A stretch of 64,000 nt of DNA from contig NZ_JAASRW010000007.1 in assembly GCF_011761355.1 (NCBI RefSeq), forward strand, positions 186,001 to 250,000. The letters run 5' to 3'. Shown here one piece after another: positions 57,196 through 64,000 of the stretch (within the stretch, counting starts at the first letter, position 1; each line of letters starts with the position of its first letter). A model generated the notes under the pieces. It saw nothing but the letters and a program-made list of their open reading frames with translations. It did not search any database and had not been told where the DNA came from. The DNA is from Paenibacillus lupini. GTDB taxonomy: Bacteria > Bacillota > Bacilli > Paenibacillales > Paenibacillaceae. Both the position numbers and the translations under genes were made by a program.

Positions 57196-58227
57196 CTATT
57201 CTGTAATCGGTGCTTCACCCTTCACGATCGCATTCGCCATATGGCCGAAATCAATCGCAACCTTCCCTGTCAGCCTAGCCAGTTCTTCAGTAATAAGCAC
57301 CGCAGCAATTCCCGCAGAGACAAGGGCCATATCGAAATCATAATGCCTTGCTAGTTCAACGATTCTCGCAGCATCCCGCGCGCCATTCACAGGTGTTATC
57401 ATCCCTGCAATAGCTATACCATACCCGGTAAGCACAGCGGAAAGCGGTTCTGCCATATTCCCAATGACCAGAACACGCCTGTTTCGTAAAATACGCATTA
57501 AGTATCCGGCTTGGCATAAGCCATAATTAATAAGAGAGTCGGTCCATTGTCGCTCTGCAAATGGAATACCATAAGCCCGAAAGACAGGGGAAACAAGCGG
57601 CTGATAATTCGGCATTCTTGTTCTTGGAATCCCAACAATATCTGCCCTTAAGACAGCTTCAGCCAAGCGGTCTCTAATGTCCAGATCCGGCACCTTCACA
57701 CCGGCGTAATCTAGAAATTTGCCTTCACGCCTTACTGTCTCTACCGGCATAACGATCTCTTGAGCTAATGTAAGCAGCTCTCCATCCCCTAATCGAACAA
57801 GGGATAGAGGCTGCTGTTCATCGAGTGCATGGATGATCTGATCTCCAACCTGCTCCACGGTTAACAACGGAAGTGAATGTTCCCGATACATGCTTATACC
57901 AGCGGCAATGATTTGTTCCACCGTTACTTCTGGAAGCATCTGATCCGGGGGAAGCATCTGATCAATAATCGCCTCCCCGCCTGCATATCTCCCCTCTTGA
58001 TAACCTTTTGCGAAGCCTGCCTGGAAATCATGGCTGGTATCCAGCTGCAATTGATCCGTCTCGACTTCCTTTACGAGATCCGGAGTAACGGGGACTGCTT
58101 CAATAGGAATCACGGGAGCCGGTAACAGAGGTACGCTTTTTTTAATTCGGCGCTTTCTTGTACGCCGTTTTTTCGGCTTCCGTAGTCTGCCTGCTATTTG
58201 CCGCTTACGAGACGTCCGTATTCGCAT
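57196..58227 (-). CDS. GT-D-fold glycosyltransferase with basic N-terminal tail
   Basis: Residues 1-30 contain 18 Lys or Arg. A Pro/Val-rich spacer and a linker follow. The C-terminal 230 residues resemble the GT-D (DUF1792-type) glycosyltransferase fold. The key motif is SLVRLGDGELLTLAQ, whose Asp-X-Glu is the proposed metal/substrate site of that family. The length is 343. It overlaps the upstream GT2 gene by 23 nt, and the three minus-strand genes 60047-57196 form one unit. GT-D enzymes are known from streptococcal adhesin glycosylation, so a glycoprotein substrate fits the context. The substrate is unknown. Confidence 0.75.
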   Translation of the reverse strand: MRIRTSRKRQIAGRLRKPKKRRTRKRRIKKSVPLLPAPVIPIEAVPVTPDLVKEVETDQLQLDTSHDFQAGFAKGYQEGRYAGGEAIIDQMLPPDQMLPEVTVEQIIAAGISMYREHSLPLLTVEQVGDQIIHALDEQQPLSLVRLGDGELLTLAQEIVMPVETVRREGKFLDYAGVKVPDLDIRDRLAEAVLRADIVGIPRTRMPNYQPLVSPVFRAYGIPFAERQWTDSLINYGLCQAGYLMRILRNRRVLVIGNMAEPLSAVLTGYGIAIAGMITPVNGARDAARIVELARHYDFDMALVSAGIAAVLITEELARLTGKVAIDFGHMANAIVKGEAPITE

Positions 58228-58972
58228 GATGTTCCCCCTTGATGTCCTCTCCTGCTAATTCGACAGGATCTGCTCCCCATTTGTCTATGAACAATTGCCG
58301 GTTTCGTGCCAGCAGCGTCTCGAGCACTTCCTGATCATACTGCTTAAAGGATGCGCTCCCATGATGGTAGACGAATACATCCTTAGCCATAACAACCTCA
58401 TATCCAGCATGCCGGACCCGCAGGCAATAATCATCATCTTCAAAATGTCCTGGCGAGAACCGTTCATCGAGCATGCCGATCCGCTTTAACATCTCTCGGG
58501 AGAACATCATGCAAAAACCGATAATCCGGTTCACTGGTTCCCATTTCATATCCTGCTCTTTACGCAGCCCTGCAGCAAATTCGTCATATCGGCCTTCCAT
58601 CTTAATCTGCTGTTTGCCGCTAGCATAATTCGTCATAGGTCCAATAATCCCGATATGAGGATCAGCTTTATACGTCCTATGCATTCTTGTCAGCCACTCT
58701 GGAGTAACAAGAACATCATTATTAAGAAGCAGCAACCATTCCCCTCGTGCCAGCCTTAACCCCCAATTACAAGCGGTTGGAAAGCCCGTATTGAGTGGCA
58801 GGGAGATGGTTATAATGTGCTGCTGCTTTAAGAATTCGAGCGTCCCATCGGTTGAACCATTATCAATAACAATAAGCTCATAATCTTCCTGCGTATGCTT
58901 CCGAATAGATTCGACTGTCCGACGGAGAAGAGAAAGTGAATTATAGGTGGGGATGATTATACTTGTCAGCAC
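58205..58972 (-). CDS. GT2-family glycosyltransferase
   Basis: The 255-residue protein is a GT-A fold family 2 glycosyltransferase. It begins MLTSIIIPTYNSLSLLRRTV, has VIDNGSTDGTLEFL and the metal-binding motif in LLLNNDVLVTPEWL. The acceptor-side segment is GHFEDDDYCLRVRHAGYEV. No tail or membrane segment is present. It overlaps the genes on both sides (32 and 23 nt), so the three products are made from one transcript. Similar enzymes add rhamnose or related sugars. The sugar here is unknown. Confidence 0.85.
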   Translation of the reverse strand: MLTSIIIPTYNSLSLLRRTVESIRKHTQEDYELIVIDNGSTDGTLEFLKQQHIITISLPLNTGFPTACNWGLRLARGEWLLLLNNDVLVTPEWLTRMHRTYKADPHIGIIGPMTNYASGKQQIKMEGRYDEFAAGLRKEQDMKWEPVNRIIGFCMMFSREMLKRIGMLDERFSPGHFEDDDYCLRVRHAGYEVVMAKDVFVYHHGSASFKQYDQEVLETLLARNRQLFIDKWGADPVELAGEDIKGEHHANTDVS

Positions 58973-60047
58973 CTGTCACACGATCCCTTCTACGCAAATA
59001 ATCGACATACTTCAGTCGAGGGTTCCCCTCCTGCATCGCCCAGCCAAGCGCTTCCAGATGATCGCCCATAATCAGCTTAGAGATTGGATTACTAATGCCA
59101 ATATTCTCTCTCCTATGCCGATTTGCCCGGAAGACATTCACACTGCCGCCTGTACCTACACGTAGTCCCTTCTTCAAGGCAATCGCTTGAGCTTTAGGAG
59201 GAACGGCCAGATTGGCGGAGCCAATCGTCTCAATTGCTCTACGGGTCAAGGCATGAGGAACGGCTGTCATTGAGTTCATGAATAGATCATGACGATGATT
59301 TGAACGATTCAGGAAATTCTTCAGAATCGTCACCTCATCCCAATCCGAGAACTTGCCCACATAACGAGAGAGATCATTCAGGGCAACATCGACACCACGA
59401 TTTGCTGCCATAACAAAGGAAACAAGCTGATCAGCTGATACCGGTATATCCGCATCTACGAAGAGTACAATATCTGCGGTTGTTACCTTTGCTCCAATTG
59501 CTCTTCCCACATCATGACCCAGCGCTTCGTTGAAATGGAGAATAATTGCCTTTTCACTTGATCTTGCCATCTGAAAGCTCGAATCCGTTGACCCGTTCAC
59601 AACAACTATAATTTCGTGAAGCGGCATCCGTTCCAGCTCCTGAATAGCCGAAGCAATGGATTGCTCCTCATTCATCGCCATCACGACTGCTGCAACCTTC
59701 TTATTAGAGGGAAGCAGTACCCAATCTGGCTTCCAATCATCAGGCTTTGTTGAAAAATAACCATCTATGAAAGCTTTCATCGACGCAAGATACTTCATTC
59801 CTGAACCTATTTTTTTGGCTTCTCTCAACCACAGTTGTTGAACATGCTGCTGTAGATCTACCCCGTCTGCCAGTGGAAAGTCACGTGCAGCTCTTCTTCC
59901 AAGCGTCCAGGCTATCGTGGTGCCAGGATGCTTAGCTCCCTGAATCGACTGGGATCTCTTGGCACCCTGCCTCGATGAGCGCTTGCGCCTCGGACTGGTT
60001 ACCCTTTTTGTTTTTGTTACTTTCTTGTTCCTCGCGAGGCTTCTCAC
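58941..60047 (-). CDS. GT2-type glycosyltransferase with basic N-terminal tail
   Basis: The 368-residue protein starts at GTG 60047 with GAGGTG upstream. Residues 1-31 hold 14 Lys or Arg with Ser, a tail like those of two other enzymes here. The GT2 domain begins near residue 116 (VAAVVMAMNEEQSIASAIQE) and has VVVNGSTDSSFQMA and the metal motif in IVLFVDADIPVSADQL. It heads a three-gene minus-strand unit. Two sigma-K-like promoter candidates lie upstream at 60077-60102 and 60122-60148. I infer a mother-cell role in spore glycan assembly. Confidence 0.8.
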   Translation of the reverse strand: MRSLARNKKVTKTKRVTSPRRKRSSRQGAKRSQSIQGAKHPGTTIAWTLGRRAARDFPLADGVDLQQHVQQLWLREAKKIGSGMKYLASMKAFIDGYFSTKPDDWKPDWVLLPSNKKVAAVVMAMNEEQSIASAIQELERMPLHEIIVVVNGSTDSSFQMARSSEKAIILHFNEALGHDVGRAIGAKVTTADIVLFVDADIPVSADQLVSFVMAANRGVDVALNDLSRYVGKFSDWDEVTILKNFLNRSNHRHDLFMNSMTAVPHALTRRAIETIGSANLAVPPKAQAIALKKGLRVGTGGSVNVFRANRHRRENIGISNPISKLIMGDHLEALGWAMQEGNPRLKYVDYLRRRDRVTGADKYNHPHL

Positions 60048-60076
60048 AGCTTACACCTCGTTATCCATAATGTAGT

Positions 60077-60148
60077 CATTCTATGATTACGAGCCACTAG
60101 GTATATTACATCTACTTCTGACATTGTATGTACGGACAATAGGTTCGT
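60077..60148 (-). promoter_or_regulatory. Two sigma-K-like promoter candidates of the GT2-GT2-GT-D unit
   Basis: On the minus strand AC (60147-60148) is followed after 16 nt by CATACAATG (60122-60130). ACC (60100-60102) is followed after 14 nt by CATAGAATG (60077-60085). Each -10 differs from CATANNNTA only in the last base. Confidence 0.4.
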
Positions 60149-60210
60149 AACGGCTTATGTACGGCAACCCGCTCCATAAATGTGTTTTTCAACTTGCACG
60201 TTTGTCCCTG

Positions 60211-60238
60211 ACCTCTCTCAACATTCTCACATAAAATA
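60211..60238 (+). promoter_or_regulatory. Sigma-K-type promoter of the methyltransferase-GT61-GT4 unit
   Basis: ACC (60211-60213), preceded by G, is followed after 16 nt by CATAAAATA (60230-60238). This matches the sigma-K pattern of AC, 16-17 nt, then CATANNNTA. It lies 45 nt before the gene start. Confidence 0.6.
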
Positions 60239-60282
60239 TTTCAATTCTTGTGCTTCTATAACGATAGATGGGGAGTTGACAT

Positions 60283-60966
60283 ATGGATTGGAAGTTTTAT
60301 AGGCCTGCGTTCGTTGCGGACAAAGCACCGGAAATGCCGGCAGGGATGATGACAGAAGGTGCATGGTCGGGCCATCGCCGCTTCGCTTATGACCTTGTTC
60401 GATTTGCCAAACCTAAAGTAATGGTAGAGCTCGGAACCTTGTACGGGACCTCATTCTTCAGTTTTTGTCAGGCGATTCAAGACGGCGGATTGTCAACAGC
60501 ATGTTTTGCAGTCGATACGTGGCAGGGCGATCCTCATACCGGCATGTATGGTCAAATAAATGATGGAATCTATTCTGCAATCCAGTCTTTTAAAAACAGA
60601 GAGTTCCCAAATACGGGTACACTGCTGCGCAAAACCTTCGATGAAGCGCTCCCGCTCTTCCCTAACCAAACAATCGATATCTTGCATATCGACGGCTATC
60701 ATGCTTACGAGTCGGTGCTCCACGATTATACGAGTTGGCTGCCCAAGCTTGCGCCAAATGGGATTGTATTGTTCCATGATACATCAGTGAAAGTGATGAA
60801 TTTTGGTGTTCATCTTTTATGGGATCAGCTCAGTGCCATTTATCCGAGCATGCGTTTTCAGCACTCGAATGGCTTAGGTGTACTTTTCCCGAAAGGCGTA
60901 ACGGCGGAATTCCAGGATGTTCTAGCCCAGCAGCATAAGCTCATACTCCGTTATTCAAGAGGGTAA
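60283..60966 (+). CDS. Class I SAM-dependent methyltransferase
   Basis: The 227-residue protein has a Rossmann methyltransferase core. The cofactor motif is VMVELGTLYGTSFFSFCQA, followed by CFAVDTWQGDPHTG and IDILHIDGYHAYESVLHDYT. GIVLFHDTSV completes the Methyltransf_24-type pattern. The ribosome site GGGGAG is 7 nt before ATG. It is the first gene of a plus-strand unit with a GT61 and a GT4 enzyme (gaps of 3 and 26 nt). A methyl group on a terminal spore sugar is known for anthrose in B. anthracis, so sugar O-methylation is a plausible role. The substrate is unproven. Confidence 0.78.
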   Translation: MDWKFYRPAFVADKAPEMPAGMMTEGAWSGHRRFAYDLVRFAKPKVMVELGTLYGTSFFSFCQAIQDGGLSTACFAVDTWQGDPHTGMYGQINDGIYSAIQSFKNREFPNTGTLLRKTFDEALPLFPNQTIDILHIDGYHAYESVLHDYTSWLPKLAPNGIVLFHDTSVKVMNFGVHLLWDQLSAIYPSMRFQHSNGLGVLFPKGVTAEFQDVLAQQHKLILRYSRG

Positions 60967-60969
60967 ACA

Positions 60970-62070
60970 ATGACATATACCATACCAACCGAGAAGAAGA
61001 AGACGATAGATTGGGTGAAGAGCCTCTCGCTGTCAGAAGACGTATATAACGACATGTATAAAGTGATTTATCCTGCACAAAGCATTACTTTACCAGCACC
61101 AAAAAGCGTGGACCAACATCGATGGGTGACAGCCTGCCACTACGATGAAGCGTTTGTCGTCTGTATTCCGGAAGGCCGTCTAATGACAAGTCATTGTTAT
61201 GTGGTTACTCCAGACAACATAAGGCTCTCTGATCTGGAGCTTACGGATCCCGGTTACGAGAAGATGACTTTGCCGGAACCTGAGTATTATCGGGAAACGG
61301 TCGCTTCGTTATTTTGGGGTTGGAATTTCCCGAATCCGGTCAGTCATGGGACACATACGGTGTTCGGTCATTGGTTCTTTGATATTCTCCCGCGCATCCA
61401 TCTGCTGGAGAACAGCGGTATTGCCGTTGATAAATATGTGCTCCCCAAATTGACCTATGACTTTCAATTCGAATCGTTGAAGCTCTTGGGAATTCCGCTC
61501 CGCAAGATTATTCAAGTTAATAAACCGGATTTCCACCTGACCGCGAAGAAGCTTATCGTATCTGCCGTACCTTTAATCATCGGCAAATGTCCCCCATGGG
61601 CCTCTTATTTTATCGCTGAAAAGATGAAATATAGCCGAAAGATAAACAAACAAAAAGGTTATGAACGGATTTATATTACCCGTGAGGATGCTTCAGCACG
61701 CTATGTGGTTAATGAAGAAGAAGTCCTTCGTTATTTGAAAACGAAAGGTTTCAGGAAAATAGTGCTTACTCCGATGTCCACAGAGGAAAAAATTGAAGTT
61801 TTCTCCTCCGCCAAAGTGATTGTCGCCCCCTTTGGGAGCGGCAGCATCAACGTTGCCTTTTGTGAACCAGGCGCATCCTTAATCGAGCTTTCACCCGTAT
61901 CTTTTGTTGACAACTATTTCTGGAAACTATGCTGTCACGCCGGGATGGATTATTACGAGCTTATATGCAAAGTCGAACCCAAAGCTCATGTTGGTGCTGA
62001 CAACATCATTGTCGATCTTGGGAAGCTGGATCATTACATGCGGCTTAATGGCATTATTGATGCCAATTGA
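60970..62070 (+). CDS. GT61-family glycosyltransferase
   Basis: The 366-residue protein follows the GT61/DUF563 pattern. The C-terminal half shows RIYITREDASARYVVNEEEV, then LKTKGFRKIVLTPMS, then IVAPFGSGSINVAFCEPGAS and LIELSP. The central GHWFFDILPRIHLLE is also typical. It starts 3 nt after the methyltransferase gene, indicating coupling. No membrane segment is seen. The sugar donor and acceptor are unknown. The context suggests addition of a sugar to a spore-surface glycan. Confidence 0.75.
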   Translation: MTYTIPTEKKKTIDWVKSLSLSEDVYNDMYKVIYPAQSITLPAPKSVDQHRWVTACHYDEAFVVCIPEGRLMTSHCYVVTPDNIRLSDLELTDPGYEKMTLPEPEYYRETVASLFWGWNFPNPVSHGTHTVFGHWFFDILPRIHLLENSGIAVDKYVLPKLTYDFQFESLKLLGIPLRKIIQVNKPDFHLTAKKLIVSAVPLIIGKCPPWASYFIAEKMKYSRKINKQKGYERIYITREDASARYVVNEEEVLRYLKTKGFRKIVLTPMSTEEKIEVFSSAKVIVAPFGSGSINVAFCEPGASLIELSPVSFVDNYFWKLCCHAGMDYYELICKVEPKAHVGADNIIVDLGKLDHYMRLNGIIDAN

Positions 62071-62096
62071 GACCCTAAAATACAGGAGGATACAGA

Positions 62097-63269
62097 ATGA
62101 ATATCCTGATTTGGTCTAATCAATTCTCCATTGGCGGCGGAATGAGACTGCTATTCAACTTGACGGCAGCTATTGCCCGCCAGCCTGGGGTAGAACGAGT
62201 TAGACTGGTAGTCGCTCCTAATTCGCAGCTTCGTAATTATGTGGAGCTCCAAAAAATCGGTAATATTGAGATTTGCTACAATATTTTCCCTATCAACCAT
62301 CCCGAGTGCAGTCACTTACTTGCAAATATGAACGTAGTTTACTTTTTCTGGCCTCATACGGAGCAATTTCAAGCCATCGACCGGCCAACGGTCTGTACCT
62401 TTCACGACACAACGATCTTTGACTTCGTACCACCCTTCATGAAAGGCGATGAGTTATCGTTTCACTGGAGACTGTCTAAGAAATGGATTGATCATACTTC
62501 ATCGGTTGTCGTATCGTCGGAGCATGTCAAAAACAGGTTGATTGCACATTTCGGCAATCGTTCTGAGCTTGCTTATGTGATTCCGCATGCGATAACCCCA
62601 ATCGCTAACACGTATAGTCGGAGGGTCTCTCCAGAACTTGCTTCGAGAATTCCTTCCGACTATATCATCTATCCGTCGAACACTTCACCGCATAAAAACC
62701 ACAATAATCTATTAATGGGATTCGCCAAGTCAAAGGCCAAAAGAAAATACCCGTTAGTCTTAACCGGGTACTTGACAGACAAAATGCGTATTCCATTCCC
62801 TGACAGCACTTCAGAAGTGAACTGGATCCCTACGCTTGTATCTACAATGAAACGGACAGGGCTTAGGCTGGACCGGCAAGTGTATCCTCTAGGTTTTGTT
62901 GGTGATCACGACATCCCGGCATTGATTAAAAATGCAAAAGCACTTATTATGCCAAGTCTTTCAGAAGGCGGAGGAAGCTATCCGGTTGAAGAGGCATTAC
63001 GTCTAGGCACGCCAGTGCTATGCTCGGATATTCCCGTCATGCGGGAGCATCTGTCCAGACACAGCGCCAAGATCGCTTGGTTCGATCCGCATAACCCGGA
63101 TTCCATTGCTGATGCCCTCGACCGTTTGTTTGATGACTATGACAGCTATAAATTTTCCGCCCTCCATGGGGTCCATGATGCTACACAAACCTGGGACGAT
63201 ATCGCCAAACAATATATCGAAGTATTCCGTATCACCTTCTGGCGCTACTACGGTAAGATTTTGTACTAA
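62097..63269 (+). CDS. GT4-family glycosyltransferase
   Basis: The 390-residue protein has a GT-B fold pattern. It begins MNILIWSNQFSIGGGMRLLF, and the nucleotide-sugar-binding half includes IIYPSNTSPHKNHNNLLMGF, KALIMPSLSEGGGSYPVEEA and TPVLCSDIPVMREH. This resembles mannosyl- or rhamnosyltransferases of family 4. The site AGGAGG lies 9 nt upstream. It is the last gene of the plus-strand unit and faces the partial minus-strand GT4 gene 4 nt away. Confidence 0.82.
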   Translation: MNILIWSNQFSIGGGMRLLFNLTAAIARQPGVERVRLVVAPNSQLRNYVELQKIGNIEICYNIFPINHPECSHLLANMNVVYFFWPHTEQFQAIDRPTVCTFHDTTIFDFVPPFMKGDELSFHWRLSKKWIDHTSSVVVSSEHVKNRLIAHFGNRSELAYVIPHAITPIANTYSRRVSPELASRIPSDYIIYPSNTSPHKNHNNLLMGFAKSKAKRKYPLVLTGYLTDKMRIPFPDSTSEVNWIPTLVSTMKRTGLRLDRQVYPLGFVGDHDIPALIKNAKALIMPSLSEGGGSYPVEEALRLGTPVLCSDIPVMREHLSRHSAKIAWFDPHNPDSIADALDRLFDDYDSYKFSALHGVHDATQTWDDIAKQYIEVFRITFWRYYGKILY

Positions 63270-63272
63270 TCG

Positions 63273-64000
63273 TTAGCTGATACGTCCAATAATAGCTGCG
63301 TAATCAGCAGCAACATCCGCCCAGCTCCTTTGCAGAAGACCGCCGGAAGCGGCCTTCTGCTGAGGAACAACCGACTTCCCTTCCATATATAATCTGGCGA
63401 TTGCACCAGACATCTCGATCGGATTCAGCGGATCAAACGTTGCAAAGCTGCTCATATCCGGAATAACCTCTTGAACGACTGACAGCCTTCCGAAGGAGAC
63501 TGGCGTATCCATGAGCAGTGATTCTACGATCGGGAACGGACAGCTGCCTTCGAACAAGGTTGGAACAATGACACCATTTGCATATTTGTACAAAGACGGT
63601 AAATCCGCTGATGGGATACGTCCCATAAAGATGATGGATGACCGTGTTTGAGCATCTCCAATAACGTTAAGTGCAGCCGTTATTTCCTGCTGCCTAGGAC
63701 GATTGTTCAAATCATCGGTAAATACAAGCTTTAATCCGGATGCTCTGCCAAGATCAGTCAGACGGAACCGGTGGAAGGCATCGATTAAGCGCTCATGATT
63801 TTTATGAAGGCGAATAACCGAAGGAAAGGTAAGATACGGGCCAAACAGATTATATTTGGATCTGAATTCGAGTTCCGTCCTGCTTCCGAAGGACGTATAT
63901 TCCTCATGAGGTGCAGCAAAACGGACCACTTCCGTCTGATGAACGGGAAGGCTGAGGAACGACAGTCCTTCATGATTGCGGATATATTCAGAATCAAATA
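63273..64000 (-). CDS. GT4-family glycosyltransferase (5' end outside window)
   Basis: The reading frame is open to base 64000, so the start lies beyond the window; about 242 codons are visible. The visible part contains FPSVIRLHKNHERLIDAFHR, SSIIFMGRIPSADLPSLYKY, then VPTLFEGSCPFPIVESLLMD and TPVSFGRLSVVQEV, typical of the C-terminal half of GT4 enzymes. An in-frame GTG at 63929 is probably internal, because plausible coding sequence continues upstream (HEGLSFLSLPVHQTEV). It belongs to the same glycosylation locus. No terminator separates it from the convergent gene. Confidence 0.8.
   Translation of the reverse strand, partial: FDSEYIRNHEGLSFLSLPVHQTEVVRFAAPHEEYTSFGSRTELEFRSKYNLFGPYLTFPSVIRLHKNHERLIDAFHRFRLTDLGRASGLKLVFTDDLNNRPRQQEITAALNVIGDAQTRSSIIFMGRIPSADLPSLYKYANGVIVPTLFEGSCPFPIVESLLMDTPVSFGRLSVVQEVIPDMSSFATFDPLNPIEMSGAIARLYMEGKSVVPQQKAASGGLLQRSWADVAADYAAIIGRIS

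Noticed and set aside
63929..64000. A GTG start at 63929 for the last glycosyltransferase
   Set aside because: The frame continues to the window edge with plausible glycosyltransferase sequence, so the gene is partial rather than starting here.
1..64000. tRNA or rRNA genes, insertion sequences, prophage integrases and CRISPR arrays
   Set aside because: I looked for their usual motifs and found none I could support by eye.

Overview
The window looks like a piece of a Paenibacillus-type chromosome (Bacillota, Bacillales, Paenibacillaceae). It mixes a conserved Gram-positive housekeeping neighbourhood with an accessory half rich in spore-surface genes. The assignment rests on gene order (codY-hslU-hslV-trmFO-topA-dprA-sucDC; rplS-lepB-rbgA-rnhB; ffh-ylxM-ftsY-smc-rnc; fab genes-plsX-fapR-rpmF), on sporulation genes (ylbJ, collagen-like proteins) and on sigma-K-like promoter elements. 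No database search was possible.

Region 1 (1-20300, almost all minus strand) reads right to left: rplS, a type I signal peptidase, rbgA, rnhB, then a separate unit of a FliK-like protein, YlqH and YraN. Then come sucC-sucD and dprA-topA-trmFO-hslV-hslU-codY, and finally the start of the flagellar operon, flgB-flgC-fliE-fliF, with fliF cut by the window edge. The comM/yifB ATPase gene is the only plus-strand gene here.

Region 2 (20400-21756) is a plus-strand insert between rplS and trmD. It holds two related C1q/TNF-like small proteins. Each is preceded by a 40-nt inverted-repeat element and a sporulation-type -10 box. A degenerate third copy of the element follows.

Region 3 (21755-42734) is the translation, secretion, chromosome and lipid core: trmD, rimM, khpA, rpsP, ffh, ylxM, ftsY, smc, rnc, fabF, acpP, fabG, fabD, fabH, plsX, fapR, rpmF and the DUF177 gene. 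It is followed by tmcAL (ylbM), a PDZ-less YlbL-type protease, ylbJ, coaD and rsmD. A FapR operator, several sigma-A promoters and several intrinsic terminators can be read directly.

Region 4 (42735-52740) is accessory. It has a candidate structured RNA, a BclA-like collagen protein with a 24-residue super-repeat, an acetyltransferase fragment, a secreted stalk-domain protein, a CcdC-like membrane protein, an L,D-transpeptidase and a glucosaminidase. It ends with a TPP-riboswitch-controlled thiamine-precursor transport operon (thiY, a thiamine-binding protein, thiX, thiZ) that terminates in a TatD-family hydrolase.

Region 5 (52800-64000) looks like a spore-surface glycosylation locus: GDP-mannose synthesis (manC-like) and a GDP-sugar SDR enzyme, at least seven glycosyltransferases of several folds (GT4, GT2, GT-D, GT61), a methyltransferase, and a collagen-like acceptor with 14 Gly-X-Thr triplets. 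Sigma-K-like promoters sit in front of several units. Three of the enzymes, plus the BclA-like protein and one C1q-like protein, carry long Lys/Arg-rich N-terminal tails. This shared tail is the most unusual feature of the window and could be a spore-targeting or kinase-substrate device.
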